Positions 1 to 11,297 of a DNA stretch of 64,000 nt are shown here, in pieces. This DNA comes from Nothophaeocryptopus gaeumannii (taxonomy: Eukaryota > Ascomycota > Dothideomycetes > Mycosphaerellales > Mycosphaerellaceae). The stretch is taken from the NCBI GenBank assembly GCA_031771865.1, contig JASISA010000027.1, forward strand, positions 1,302,001 to 1,366,000, written 5' to 3'. Position 1 is the first letter of the stretch, and each line of letters begins with the position of its first letter. The translations under genes were made by a program, and so were the position numbers. Below the pieces are notes generated by a model that ran no database searches, was not told the origin of the DNA, and saw only the letters and a list, made by a program, of their open reading frames with translations.

Positions 1-343
1 CTGTGGAGAACTTGGCCTAAGCTCCTGCACTAGCGACGAGTGAATGATGACGCGCCGCTAGCACACGGACCCTTGCACACCTTCACTTCGTCGCATGTGA
101 AAGCTCATCCTTCGCGAACAAGAACCCTTATCGTTCATGCGCAAGCCAATATTGAAAGTGTCCTACATTAATCAGCACATTGTATGGAAACACTAGATGG
201 CAAGAAAAAGGAAAGTGAAGAAACGTACATGGTAGAGCTTGAGCCGTCGCTTGAACGGGCTTATGAGAACCTCCTGCAATGTTCAAAGAGGTATGGAACA
301 ATTCGACTCTCTCTTCCTTTTCCAAGATCGCTGTGCTTCCGCA
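1..343. other. Left-edge intergenic stretch, no gene recognised
   Basis: This is the region downstream of the LSM1 stop codon. Short open frames exist on both strands, but none has a recognisable motif or a splice pattern that extends it. It probably holds the LSM1 3' untranslated region and the end of a neighbour lying outside the window. Confidence 0.4.
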
Positions 344-1004
344 TCAGAATATGATCTCTCCAGAGTGTTCCCCCTCGAAGCCAAGCTCCGCCAACTTCTT
401 CTGCTTCGACTTGTCGGTCTTCTTCCGCAACTTCTCCTCCTGCTTTTTCAATCCGAGAATCTCGTTTTGATCTGCTTGCTTGAATCCTTGTGGAATGTAG
501 TCATCCTTATCCAGGTCCTATGCTATATCAGCTTTCCATTGTAGTCGCGTGAGGGCTTGGAAAGGATTATCGCACAATTTCGCCCAGGAGCAGGACGTTC
601 TCGCCTCGCACAAGGAAAAGCCCATGCTCGACATCGCAGTATAGTTGTTTCGCGAAAGTACGCTCCACGGTATCTTGCAAGACCAGATTGCCTGGCAGCG
701 CAATCGTCAGACACGGCGCATGGTGCGTTCCACGTTTCAAGTGCTCTTACCAAACTGATCCCAGCTTCTCAACACTCCGATGAGCTTTCTCCCATCTCGT
801 AAAGCCACCATGAGCTTCTCTGAAGTTTTGCTAGTATATCAATGTCCTCCTCACGGATCGTTGCTGCGAGCGTGCAAACTCACTGTCTGTTAGGTCGAGG
901 AGTTGAGCGGCGGTTGTGAACATTTGCGGCGGGAGTTGTGGTGGGCCGGATGGCATCGGCGAGCCGCGCGAGGGCCCAGCATCATGGAGACTGAGGTTCT
1001 CCAT
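344..1004 (-). CDS. LSM1: LSM1, Sm-like subunit of the Lsm1-7 mRNA decapping activator
   Basis: Lsm1 is the subunit that makes the cytoplasmic Lsm1-7 ring, which binds oligoadenylated mRNA 3' ends and promotes decapping with Pat1 in P-bodies. I rebuilt the gene from four exons: 1004-884, 819-751, 691-576 and 517-344, with phases 1, 1 and 0; all three introns end in AG. The joined protein is 159 aa. It starts MENLSLHDAGPSRG and carries the Sm1 block (FTTAAQLLDLTDKKL, then LRDGRKLIGVLRSWDQFGN) and the Sm2 block (FLVRGENVLLLGEI). A charged Lys-rich C-terminal tail follows, as in Lsm1 proteins, ending GEIIF. No exon alone looks convincing; the family match appears only after joining. The third intron has an unusual GTGCGA donor. 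The start lies 258 bp from the divergent VPS39 ATG, so the two probably share a promoter region. Confidence 0.9.
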
Positions 1005-1262
1005 GTGCTCGTTCGTTGTATGGGTACGAGAAGGGGTGTAGTTGTTGACGATGGCGTAAGTAGTGTTGTCGGGCTTTGGAGGCGGGGCACGTTCCGTGGT
1101 GCGGATCTTCACGAGAGCTTCAGGTCACCAGATGGACGATGATCTTAAAACAATCCTCACAGGCAAATAAAATACCAATCACGTTCGAAATGACTCGCGA
1201 TCACATGCGACCGACAATGAAAACACGATAATAGAGTGCGTCTTCAAAGCTGTCTCGGCGAG

Positions 1263-4200
1263 ATGCTGTCGGCGTTCAAGGCGCAATCGATCCACGAGCT
1301 CAAGCCGCGCGACAAGGCCAAAATCGAATCGCTTCTTGCGTATGGCGACCGACTACTGGTGGGACTGAACACAGGCGCACTACGCGTCTATCGCATCAAT
1401 GACTTTGGGTCCGCCGATGATGCGAACGGAGGTGGAGATGTACCGCCGAGCCCGACGAAGGTCAAGGCTGTGGAGCTGCTGCGTGAGGAGGAGAAGTTCA
1501 GCAGAAAGCCTGTTCAACAGCTGGCAATTGTGAAAGAGGCCAACCTTTTGGTCAGCCTGAGCGATGGATACGTCTCGCTGCATGACCTGCAGTCATACGA
1601 GCCGGTGGAGCGCCTCGAGCAAACCAAAGGCGCCGCATGCTTTGCTCTTACGAGCAACATCGCCAAAGACCAAGAAACAAGCGTGAACGGGCTGGTGACC
1701 AGGCTTGCTGTGGGTGCAAAGCGCAAGATATACTGCTGGACATGGCAAGATATGGAGCTTGCAGCAGATGTCGCAGAGCTCAGCCTGGAGGCGAGCATCA
1801 AGAGTTTGAATTGGGCAGATGGAAACCACCTCATTGCAGGAATGGATCCTGGTTTTACCATGATCGACATCATCACCGAAGAGATGACTCCCATCAACAA
1901 GGCAGCCGCCAGAGCTCCGGCTGAAGCAAGCTCAGGCGAGTTGGCAGGCTTGCGGTTTGGCGCCGTGAGTAGCAGTGGTATGGGCTATATGGGCATGGGA
2001 AGCTGGGTGCCGAAGCCAATGGCCACCGGCCTCTCTGGCGATCAAGTCCTTCTCGCAAAGGATGTCAACACGCTGTTCGTAACGAAGGATGGCAAAGCAC
2101 TGGAAAGGCGGCAAGTGCCTTGGGCTTTGGCACCGGAGGCCATTGGGTACAGTTATCCCTATCTCTTGGCCCTTCAACCTCCAGACAAGGGCAACTTGCA
2201 GATTCGGAACCCAGAGACACTTTCACTGCTCCAGAGCATCGGGGTGCCAGGTGCTGCCATCCTGCATGTACCACAGCCGTACATCAGTCTCGCCCACGCC
2301 GGAAAGGGCTTTCTAGTAGCATCTGAGAGGGTGATATGGCGCATGAATGCACTGCCTTACGATGCTCAGTTGACTGAACTAGTGGGAAAGCAGCGATTCG
2401 ACGAGGCTATCAGTTTGCTTGAGCTCCTCGAAGAAACTCTTATTGACGACAAAGCTGGCCGAATCCGCGAGATCATGACTCAAAAGGCTACAGCGCTGTT
2501 CCAGCAGCAGAGGTACACTCCTGCATTGGAGTTGTTCACGGATGCGCAGACTGCTCCAGACCGCGTCATCGCACTGTATCCGCGTAGCATCGCTGGTGAT
2601 CTGTCAAGCGTATCGGAAGAGTCAAGCGAAGCTGAACCTACCATCGAGAACGGTGATGCTAAAACAGAAGATGCAGATAAACTCAAGCCAACGACGCCCT
2701 CTAAGGGTATGTTTGGGAAATTGACGGGCAGTCATAAAAAGCACGACAGCGATGCTGCATCTGTCAAGTCTCCAGCTCGGGTGGACTCTGATAACATGAG
2801 TGTTCGTAACAAGCCCAATAAACCGCGAGACAAACCTCTAGAAGGCGACGACCTGAAGGCTGCTGTGCGCTGCCTCAATCCTTTTTTAGTATCAGCACGG
2901 AAAGTCGTCCAAAAGCATCTGAATTCGGACGGTAACCTCAAGCAAAATCCCCCCGAATTTGATAGCGAGACCGGCAAACCACCTTTCAGCAACATCTTGC
3001 CGGATGCCATGGTGGACAAGAGAAGCGCGGATACTGATTGGCAGGCTGAACTCCTCAAGGCGGCCGAGCTGGTCGATACCACATTGTTTCGCGCCTACAT
3101 GCTGGTAAATCCAACATTGGTGGGATCGCTCTTCCGAATTGAGAACTTCTGCAATCCCGATGCTGTCCAATCGGCGCTTTACGAAAGCGAACGATACTAC
3201 GACCTCATTGACTTTTTGCACGGCAAGAAGCTGCATCGACAAGCCCTGGAGATGCTTGCAAAATTCGGCAGGGGTGAAGCAGATGGCGAGACGCCAGAAG
3301 GTATGCGTGGTCCCGAGCGCACGGTTGGTTATCTCAAGCAGCTTCCGCCGGAGCTCGTTGATCTCGTGCTAGAATATGCTCACTGGCCTATCCGAGAAAA
3401 GCCAGAGATGGGCATGGACGTTTTTCTCGCCGATACGGACAATGCGGAGAAGCTGCCGCGGCATCGCGTATTGGACTTTCTGGCCGAGATCGATGCCACA
3501 CTCGAGATTCAGTATCTTGAACATGTCATCACTGAGCTGAATGACAACAATGGCGACTTTCATCAGCAACTCGTCGATCTTTACTTGGCACAGCTGAAGC
3601 AGCCAAACCTTGATGAAGACGTGCGTTCAGCCTTCAAGACCAAGCTGGAGTCATTCCTGAACAGAAGTACGGTCTATAGCAAGTCCAAGACGTTGAGACA
3701 GCTACCCGCAGATGATCCGATCTTCTACGAATCCCGCGCCCTAGTGCTCAGCGCAATGGGCCAGCACAAGCAAGCCTTGTCAATCTACGTGTTCCAGATA
3801 CAGGACTATGACAAGGCGGAGGAGTACTGCAACAAGACCTATCTCGAAGAGCAGAACGAGCAACAGGCATGTCTCCTAGAAGGGAACCGCACTCACGAGA
3901 AACACTTCCGTCGAGTAGAGCCTGATGACAATTCCGACAAATCAAACATCTTCGCGATACTTCTTGGCCTGTATCTCCGTCCACCTTCCGGTGAGGACAA
4001 ACGTTGGCCGCAGGCTTTGGAGCTTCTGAGCAAGCATGGTGCTCGACTGCCCGCTAGCAGCACCTTGGATCTCATGCCTGATGATCTCGCTGTGAAAGAA
4101 CTGCATGACTATTTCCACGGTCGTATTAGGAATGCGACATCGATCTTGCGTGAAGATAGAATCGTTAGAGGACTGGAGGGAGTTCGACGCGCGAATACGG

Positions 4201-4448
4201 AACGGACGCTCCTGCTTGGCCCAGACGCTCTGAGCAACGAGAAGCCACTGGGCAAGAACCGGCGAGTGAGGATCGCTGAAGACGACCACTGTAAAGTCTG
4301 TCACAAGCGCTTTGGGGCGAGCGCGATCCGTGTCTACCCAGACAATGAAGTGATACATTACGGCTGCATCAATCGCAGCGGGAACAAGAGGGCTACTGCT
4401 GGCGACGGGGGCGGCTTTGGAGCCATGCGAAGATCTGGCTGGGGGTAA
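1263..4448 (+). CDS. VPS39: Vps39/Vam6, HOPS tethering complex subunit
   Basis: Vps39 is a HOPS subunit that binds the Rab Ypt7 and tethers vacuole and late-endosome membranes before fusion. The gene is one uninterrupted exon giving 1061 aa. I start at the ATG at 1263 (MLSAFKAQSIHELKPRDKAK), because the open frame reaches further only through a GTG and the conserved N-terminus of the family begins here. An N-terminal CNH-type beta-propeller covers about residues 1-320 (YGDRLLVGLNTGALRVYRIN). A central Vps39 domain 1 lies at about 600-680 (FRAYMLVNPTLVGSLFRIEN), followed by an alpha-solenoid. A C-terminal Vps39 domain 2 has a CxxC pair at 1010-1013 (CKVCHKRF) and a later HYGC. A Ser/Lys-rich insert at about 455-545 is probably disordered. 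The protein is longer than most metazoan versions, as expected for filamentous fungi. The identification is firm. Confidence 0.95.
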   Translation: MLSAFKAQSIHELKPRDKAKIESLLAYGDRLLVGLNTGALRVYRINDFGSADDANGGGDVPPSPTKVKAVELLREEEKFSRKPVQQLAIVKEANLLVSLSDGYVSLHDLQSYEPVERLEQTKGAACFALTSNIAKDQETSVNGLVTRLAVGAKRKIYCWTWQDMELAADVAELSLEASIKSLNWADGNHLIAGMDPGFTMIDIITEEMTPINKAAARAPAEASSGELAGLRFGAVSSSGMGYMGMGSWVPKPMATGLSGDQVLLAKDVNTLFVTKDGKALERRQVPWALAPEAIGYSYPYLLALQPPDKGNLQIRNPETLSLLQSIGVPGAAILHVPQPYISLAHAGKGFLVASERVIWRMNALPYDAQLTELVGKQRFDEAISLLELLEETLIDDKAGRIREIMTQKATALFQQQRYTPALELFTDAQTAPDRVIALYPRSIAGDLSSVSEESSEAEPTIENGDAKTEDADKLKPTTPSKGMFGKLTGSHKKHDSDAASVKSPARVDSDNMSVRNKPNKPRDKPLEGDDLKAAVRCLNPFLVSARKVVQKHLNSDGNLKQNPPEFDSETGKPPFSNILPDAMVDKRSADTDWQAELLKAAELVDTTLFRAYMLVNPTLVGSLFRIENFCNPDAVQSALYESERYYDLIDFLHGKKLHRQALEMLAKFGRGEADGETPEGMRGPERTVGYLKQLPPELVDLVLEYAHWPIREKPEMGMDVFLADTDNAEKLPRHRVLDFLAEIDATLEIQYLEHVITELNDNNGDFHQQLVDLYLAQLKQPNLDEDVRSAFKTKLESFLNRSTVYSKSKTLRQLPADDPIFYESRALVLSAMGQHKQALSIYVFQIQDYDKAEEYCNKTYLEEQNEQQACLLEGNRTHEKHFRRVEPDDNSDKSNIFAILLGLYLRPPSGEDKRWPQALELLSKHGARLPASSTLDLMPDDLAVKELHDYFHGRIRNATSILREDRIVRGLEGVRRANTERTLLLGPDALSNEKPLGKNRRVRIAEDDHCKVCHKRFGASAIRVYPDNEVIHYGCINRSGNKRATAGDGGGFGAMRRSGWG

Positions 4449-4526
4449 AGGGGTCTACTTTCTGTCTATGGTTCTATGATACCCCAGCTTCAGGCCATGT
4501 ACAATGTTTCTATAATATTGATCTGA

Positions 4527-5763
4527 TCAACTTCGCTCCCACACCTTCCGCCCCACCACCCACGTCTGCAGCACATCCGCCTCATCATCCAGGACCACCA
4601 AATCCGCCCTCCTCCCAACTTCAATCTTCCCTCTCATCTTCTCACCCATCAAAGCAGCTACATTCTCCGTCACGCACCTCACAGCTTCCGCAACACTACA
4701 CCCACTCCACTTGATCAAATTCCGGACACATTCATCCAACCCCGCACATCCCCCAATCAGAGTCTCTGTCCCTTCGATCACAACTTTCGAACCGACTTTC
4801 GTCTGATTATGCGGTATTTGTGCGTGGCCCGGGTATGTTCCGTCTGGCATACCTGCCAGCTCGATGGAGTCTGTGATTAGGATGCATTTGGATGGATTAG
4901 AGCGGAAGAGCATGGTTGCTACGGAGGGGTGGAGATGGTTTCCGTCTGCGATAATGCTGAAGCATGGGCTTGAGTAGGTGGGTGTGGTGACCAGACCTGC
5001 GAGGCCTGGATCGCGGTGGTGGAGGGGTGCCATCGCGTTGAGGGTGTGCGTTAGACATGTTGCGCCTGCATGAAGGGCGGAGAGACCTTGAGTGTAGCTT
5101 GCGTTGGAGTGCCCTAGGGAGACTGTGATGCCTTTGGCTGTCAGATCGCGGATGAGTGTGGTAGAGCCTTCATTTTCTGGTGCGAGAGTTACGATCTTAA
5201 TGATTCGGGAAGAGGTGCCGGCTTCTCCGTACACATCTGCTGAAGCAGTAGAACAAGGTTGGAAGAGGGATTCGTTGTGTGCTCCTTTCTTTGAGGGATG
5301 AAGATAAGGGCCTTCGGCATGTGCTCCTAGCACGGATGCACCACCTGGGATCTCTCGAGGTTTGAGGGAAGGAAGGATCTGCCAAACCTTGTAAGTGGAC
5401 GGGAGAGTGATGGAGCATTACTCTGACCTTCTTGAACTCGTGGCTCGACACTGTCGGAATGGTGGGATAGAAGCCTGTTACGCCAGTGCTTGGTAGATAC
5501 TGACACGCTTCTTCAAGCTTCTTTGCGTATTCATTTTCGTCATTGAAATGCGTGAAGTGAAAGCCCCTCAGGCCATTCGTCTGGAGCTCGAGGAAGCCTG
5601 GTGCCAGGATAGCGCCTTTGAGGTCAATGGTCTGATTCGCATTGGCAGAGTCAGAGAGGATCACGCCCTCCTCCGCTGAGATAACAAGCTGCTGTGCATC
5701 ATTTGAAAGCCGGCCGTCTTTGCATATTCTTGCATTTACGAGCTTGATTATAGAAGGAGCCAT
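4527..5763 (-). CDS. N-acetylglucosamine-6-phosphate deacetylase
   Basis: This enzyme removes acetate from GlcNAc-6-phosphate to give glucosamine-6-phosphate, the first committed step of GlcNAc (chitin-derived) catabolism after phosphorylation. There are two exons: 5763-5428 and 5378-4527, with a 49-nt intron from GTCAGA to GGCAG. The protein is about 395 aa, normal for the amidohydrolase family. Visible motifs are APGFLELQTNG near residue 60, metal-ligand HAEGPY at 132-137, LGHSNAS, THTLNAM and ITDSIELAGMPDGTY. The start MAPSIIKLVNARI is chosen because the longer frame (to 5826) adds an unconserved leader. A second acceptor nine bases upstream (TTACAAG) would add VWQ. No other GlcNAc-catabolic gene lies nearby, so this is not the nag cluster seen in some fungi. 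It diverges from the coiled-coil gene across about 325 bp. Confidence 0.9.
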
Positions 5764-6088
5764 TCTTGAAGAGATGGTTGCAGAGTGAAGTTCGTAGGGG
5801 AAGGGCTGTAGAGACGCGGCCAGCAATTGAAGAAGAGAAGTTCTGACCTCTTACATTTACAGCAAGGTAGACTCCATAATGAGTATCCAGAATTAAGACA
5901 TAGATGTTAGTACTGCACACAGTGCCATGGCATTGCATCGTGAAGCTGCAACTGAACCTTGAGACGTCACTTCCACTGCCCCTTGTTGACACATTGGCGT
6001 GCCAGAAGTCGCGTTTTGAACTGGACACCACACCACACCACAACAATTGAACTTACCTGAATACTTTTCAACAATCTGGTCGATCAAT
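5764..6088. promoter_or_regulatory. Divergent promoter region, deacetylase / coiled-coil gene
   Basis: This gap separates two genes read in opposite directions, so both promoters and 5' leaders must lie here. Open frames in it are short. I recognise no specific factor site. Confidence 0.4.
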
Positions 6089-7773
6089 ATGGCGGACGAA
6101 GACAAGGAGAAGGCCGAGAAGCTAGCTGCGGCCAAGAAGCGCGTACGTCCTTATCATAACATCGACTGATCCAATGCCATTCTTCTCCATCCGGAACTCT
6201 ACGCGCTGACATCTAATCTGCTTAGTTTGAGCAATTGAAGAAGGAGCAAGCTAAGAAGAGCGGAAAGAAGGCCGGCAAGAAGAAGGCCGAGAAAGAGGCA
6301 GAATCCAAGGCAGAGGAGGCGGAAACGAAACCCGAGTTCGTACCTGACGACACCGACGAAGCAGTAGAAGAAACACCAAAGGCAGATGGAGAGGCAGAAG
6401 CTCAAGATGACGAGGCACCTCCACCGAAGCATCGCTCAGAGTCCAAGGCCAGCTCTGAGGTACAAGAGCTGTACCGAAAACAGGCCTCTCGCATCGAGGA
6501 GCTCGAGAAGGAGAACAATTCGCTGAAAGAGCAGCAGGAGGACAGTGCAGGCCGTTTGACGAAGGCCGAAGAAGAGCTCGAAAGCCTGCGAGAGGACAGT
6601 GGCGACGTGGCAGAGTTGAAGAGCAAGGCCAAGGAAGCAGACAAACTGAGCGCAGAGCTAGCCTCCGTTCAGCGACAACTGACCCAGGCGCAAAGAGAAG
6701 CCAAAGGTCCAACACGCCGTCAATCAGGCCAAACTCCCGATATCATAGAGCAACTCGCCAACAAGGACTCTACAATTCAATCACTTGAGCTGGAGCTGAG
6801 CAATCTACGCAACCAAATCACAACACTCGAAGCCACCCTCTCCGAGCGCGATGCCTCAGCCGAAGAGCTTGAAGATCGCGCAAAGGCAGCAGAGACCTCA
6901 ACAGAATCCGTCCGACAAGAACTCGACGCTCTAAAAGTCTCCATCGCCTTCCCCTCCGACGAAACAAATGCCGCCGACTCCGACCCAGAAGCCCTCACAA
7001 AACGCATCTCCGTCCTCGAATCCGACCTCCGCACAGCAAACAACGATCTCTCCGCAGCAGCCAACCGCGCGACCTCCCTCGAACAGAAAATCGAAGCCCT
7101 CACAAAACTCCACAAAGAAGCCACTACAGTTTCCCAATCTCGCGACAAGGAACTCACAGACCTCCGCTCCCAACTCAAAAAACGAGACCAACGTCCCTCT
7201 CACGTCCGCGACGCCTCCGAATTCGAACTCGATGAAGAAGAGACGGAAACAGGACAATTACAAACCCGAATCCGCGCCCTCGAAGCCGAGAACTTCGATC
7301 TCCGCCGCGGCGTATGGAGAGATAAAAGAGCCGAACTCCAACCAGGCATGAACGATGAACATCCAGGTGGCCCTTCACCAGTGGGCAACTACGAAGATGT
7401 AGATCTCAGTAATGGGCCTTATAGTCCCGCAGATCGGCAGAGGGGGAGTTTGCCGGGTAGACATACGAGTACGTTTACGGATGTGATTACGAGTGGAATA
7501 AATGCTTTTACGGGCAGGGAGAGGGACACGCCCAAGGCCGGACCCCGCGGCCGAGCGGAATCGATGGGGTTGTTGGATGATGATGACGAGGGTGGGTTTG
7601 ATGAGGAGGCTTTCCGTTTGGCGCAAGAGGAAGAGCAGAAGAGGAGGATAGAGAGGATCAAGGACGTGAAGCGCGGTCTGGAGCAATGGAAAGGCTGGCG
7701 TGTGGATATTGCAGACCTCAGACAAAACGGGGTAGGTGCCAGAGGAGATTTTGGGTCTGTCTTCGAAATCTAG
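6089..7773 (+). CDS. Long coiled-coil protein (fungal 'M protein repeat' type)
   Basis: There are two exons: 6089-6142 (MADEDKEKAEKLAAAKKR) and 6226-7773, phase 0, with intron 6143-6225 (GTACGT to CTTAG). The product is 533 aa. The N-terminus is highly basic (KKEQAKKSGKKAGKKKAEKE). It is followed by an acidic stretch and then a long heptad-rich coiled coil from about residue 95 to 380, rich in Glu, Lys, Leu, Ala and Ser. A more conserved C-terminal block contains RIERIKDVKRGLEQWKGWRV. Proteins of this layout are often annotated in ascomycetes as 'M protein repeat protein'. I infer a structural or tethering role, possibly Golgi-associated, but no GRIP or other targeting domain is clear. The gene is convergent with transketolase; the two stop codons are about 160 bp apart. 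Confidence 0.75.
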
Positions 7774-7934
7774 TCGGGGAAACACAATTGAAATAGAGCA
7801 ATTTTAAACGTTCAACATGGTAACATTTTCTCGTCTATCGGTATCATTCAATCGAGCACTATGCACACCCGTATGCTTCCTGCTGCGCCGGCAGCGGCAT
7901 GCTAAACGCTATATCCCAATCATCCTTGTAGTAT

Positions 7935-10198
7935 CTAGATGAGCTGTTGGAAAGCGCGGTTGAGTGGCGAGCGGAGTGGCTTGACGTCCTTGTAGAAGTC
8001 GATTGTGGCCACAGCGCGCTTAGAGATGCCTTCTGGGGTGAACTCGAACTTCTTGTAGACGTCCTTGTATGGTCCGGAAGCACCGAATCGGTTGAGACCG
8101 AATTGCTCGTGCGAGTACTTCTCCCAGCCAAGAGTGGACATGACCTCCACGGAGAGAGCTGGGATGCCGTCTGGGATGACGGAGAGCTTGTAGTCCTTTG
8201 TCTGGACATCGAAGACCTCAACGCAAGGCATGGACACAACACGGGCCTCGACGCTATGGTTGTCCTTGAGGTACTTGACTGCCTCCAAGCAGAGGGAGAC
8301 CTCGGAACCAGTGGAGACGAGGGTGATCTTGGCAGATGGGTTCTCAAGAGCGACGTAGCCACCCTTGATACCCTTCTCGATGGTGGAGCCCTCGAGTTGT
8401 GGTAGATTCTGGCGGGTGAGTGCGAGAATGGATGGTGTGCTCTCGGATGTCAGGGCAACGTAGTACGCGGCAGACGTCTCATTGCCGTCTGCTGGTCGCC
8501 AGACCATCATGTTGGGCAGAGCACGGAAGTGAGCAAGAGTCTCGATAGGCTGGTGGGTTGGTCCATCCTCACCCAGACCGATGGAGTCGTGGGTGGCAAC
8601 GTAGATGACTCGCTGGTGAGAGAGCGAAGAAAGGCGGACGGCACCTGCAGCATACGAGACGAAGTTGAGGAAAGTGCCTCCAGCTGGGATGATGGTGCCG
8701 TACGCTGCGAGACCGTTCATGATGGCGGCCATAGCGTGCTCACGCACACCGTACCGAACGTAACGGCCTGCGTAATCACCAATGCCCAAGTTTGGTGGCT
8801 GGAAGTCAACGGCGGCCTTCCAGCGGGTGTTGTTGGAGCCAGTCAGATCAGCAGAGCCGGACAGGAGCTCTGGCACGGCCTCGTAGATAGCCTCGAGGAC
8901 GGACTCGGAAAGCTTTCGCGACGCGACAGCCTTGTCGCTAGGCTTGTATACTGGGAGCTTGTTCTGCCAGCCCTCTGGAAGCTTGCCAGTCAGACGACGC
9001 TTGAGGTCTGCCCCAAGCTCCTTGTGCTCGCCAGCGTACTTGTCGAGCAGCTGATTCCACTCCTGCTCAGCAGCAGCACCCTCAGATGCATGCTTGTGAT
9101 ACAGGTCGTAGACTTCTTGTGGGACAACAAAGCTCTTGCTTGGGTCAAATCCAAACTTCTCTTTGACTTGCTTGCAGTCGTCCTCCTTGAGTGGGTTACC
9201 GTGAACGCCGCCAGTACCCTGGAGCTTAGAGCCGAAGCCAATGGTGGTGGTCAATCGGATCATGGATGGCTTATCCTTGACTTCCTTGGCCTTAGCGATC
9301 GCAGCCTCGATGGCGTCAAGATCGCTGTCACCATCCTTGACCCACTGAACGTGCCAGCCGTAGGCCTCGAATCGCTTCGTAACATCCTCAGTGAAGGCGC
9401 ACTTGGTGTCACCGTCTGGTACCTGTTAGTATCCATCAAGATTTGGTGAGCGTTCAAAAAGCCTACCAATGGAGATATGGTTGTCGTCGTAGATGGCAAT
9501 CAAGTTGCCAAGCTGCAAGTGACCGGCAGTGGAGGCAGCCTCGCTGGCAATGCCCTCCATAGCGCAGCCATCTCCGAAGAAGGTGTAAGTGTGGTTGTTC
9601 ACCAGGTCGAATCCAGGCTTGTTGAAGGTAGCGGCGGTGTGAGCCTGGGCCATAGCGAGACCGACAGCATTGGAGAAACCCTGGCCGAGAGGGCCAGTTG
9701 TCACCTCAATGCCCGGAGTGTCGTGAGCCTCTGGGTGGCCAGGAGTGATGCTGTCGACCTGACGGAAGTGCTTCAGGTCGTCGATGGTGACCTTGTAGCC
9801 GAAAAGGTGCAGCAGAGCATACTGGAGCATGCAGCCATGGCCGTTGGAGAGAACGAAACGGTCGCGGTTCAACCATTTGGGGTTCTGCGGGTTGAAGGTC
9901 ATGAATTTGTTGAAGAGGACGTGGGCGACCGGCGCCATGCCCATGGGCGCACCGGGGTGGCCGGAGTTCGCCTGGAAGGTGGCATCGACCTGCGTGTCGC
10001 ACTATATCAGCTACTGGCCTCTTTGTGAGAGTGCGTATGGCTAGGAGAGGGTGTGCAAGCTGAGGTGGGCCGTATGGCGGTCGCATGGCGCGGCGGTGTT
10101 GAGCGGCGGAAGAGCTGGCGGGGAGCATGGCGGGGTGTACTCACGGCCAGCGTCCGGATGGTGTTAACGGCCAATTCGTCAATCTTTCCGAAGCCCAT
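7935..10198 (-). CDS. TKL1: Transketolase
   Basis: Transketolase is the thiamine-diphosphate enzyme of the non-oxidative pentose phosphate pathway; it moves two-carbon units between sugar phosphates in the cytosol. There are three exons: 10198-10145 (MGFGKIDELAVNTIRTLA), 9989-9467 and 9415-7935, with introns of 155 and 51 nt in phases 0 and 1. The joined protein is 685 aa, typical of the family. Motifs seen are QANSGHPGAPMG at the start of exon 2, VLSNGHGCMLQYALLH and the ThDP motif beginning GDGCAMEG at residue 157, ending in YDDNHIS. The pyrimidine domain carries HDSIGLGEDGPTHQP, and the C-terminal domain VSMPCVEVFD. The first intron, close to the start codon, is the longest in the gene; the position is common for highly expressed fungal genes. 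Confidence is very high. Confidence 0.97.
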
Positions 10199-11297
10199 CT
10201 TTGCGGTAATGTGGTGATGATGAGAAGCTGGTCGAGGAAGAAAAATCAGTCAGTCAGTCAGAGCAGATCAAAACAAAACACTCCCAACCGTTGAAAAATC
10301 GTGCTATGATGTAGCTCTCAGGGTGCAGGAAAAGCAGGGAGAGATTGGCCCCTCGAAAGTGGGGCTCCGAAGCGCAGCCACGAGCAAAGGCCGAGCCGAT
10401 AGCTTCCTGCCGCGACAACGACAGACGGAGTTGACGGAGAAACCTCGTTCCTGGCGACGATAATGGCTCGCCGATGACCAATGTGCTTGGAAAGGCCGGC
10501 GCTGGTGTCTGCTTTGTCGAATGCTCACGAAACACTGCAAGTCCTATACTGCCCGAGGGTCATGTTCACTTTAATGCTTGTACTGGCGGCACTCTCGCAC
10601 CACGTGTCAATGACCAATTGCTGACTGAAGGCATTGAGTGAGCTGATTATCACCTAGATGGACCATGGCAAGTGAGTTGGAAAGCTCATCGGCGCCGATG
10701 AACGTGAAGAGCGAGCGCCGCGTCTTGTGAAGGCCGAAACCCTTGCTACTGCAGAGTCAGGGCAGAAGAACAGACGGTCACGGACTATTATCCGGCGGAT
10801 AAAGTGTAGGCGCCCCTGCCCTCGATATGACTCCGACGACCACTTCCATTAATGGCGGCAAGTGATCCTCGAACGAACGCACTCGAGAACTAGAGGTTCG
10901 TAGGGGCAAGTATGATCTCACGCGAAGGACATGTTATTGCCGTTGCGAGGGTGAAGAACGACAACTCGACACACCCAACCTCTAAGCAAAGTGAGGAAGA
11001 CAGAAATCACGACGAACCGGATTGGAGCGGCGAGTTACCGCGGCTTCACTGTAATATTTGATGCACACTATTGATAGCTCCTCAAGAGCTCTAGATGATG
11101 CAGGTTCGCATTTGACATGCACTGTACACAACTGCCCGTCCTCGTCCCCGTCGTTACCCACAGTTGGATCTCCATACGCCTATCCTGAGGAGGTCCTCCT
11201 TATGCAAAACGCCTGACCGTGTTGATATCTTCCACTAAATGGGACACAATGCCTCATTAACTTCGCTCGAGCCGGCGGCGGAGGTGAGTATGTATGC
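10199..11297. other. Intergenic region upstream of transketolase, no gene seen
   Basis: About 1.1 kb between the transketolase start and the 3' end of the TBC gene. It should contain the transketolase promoter. A short CAGT run lies near 10247-10262, just upstream of the transketolase leader. Open frames are short and show no domain or splice pattern that I can extend. Confidence 0.4.
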
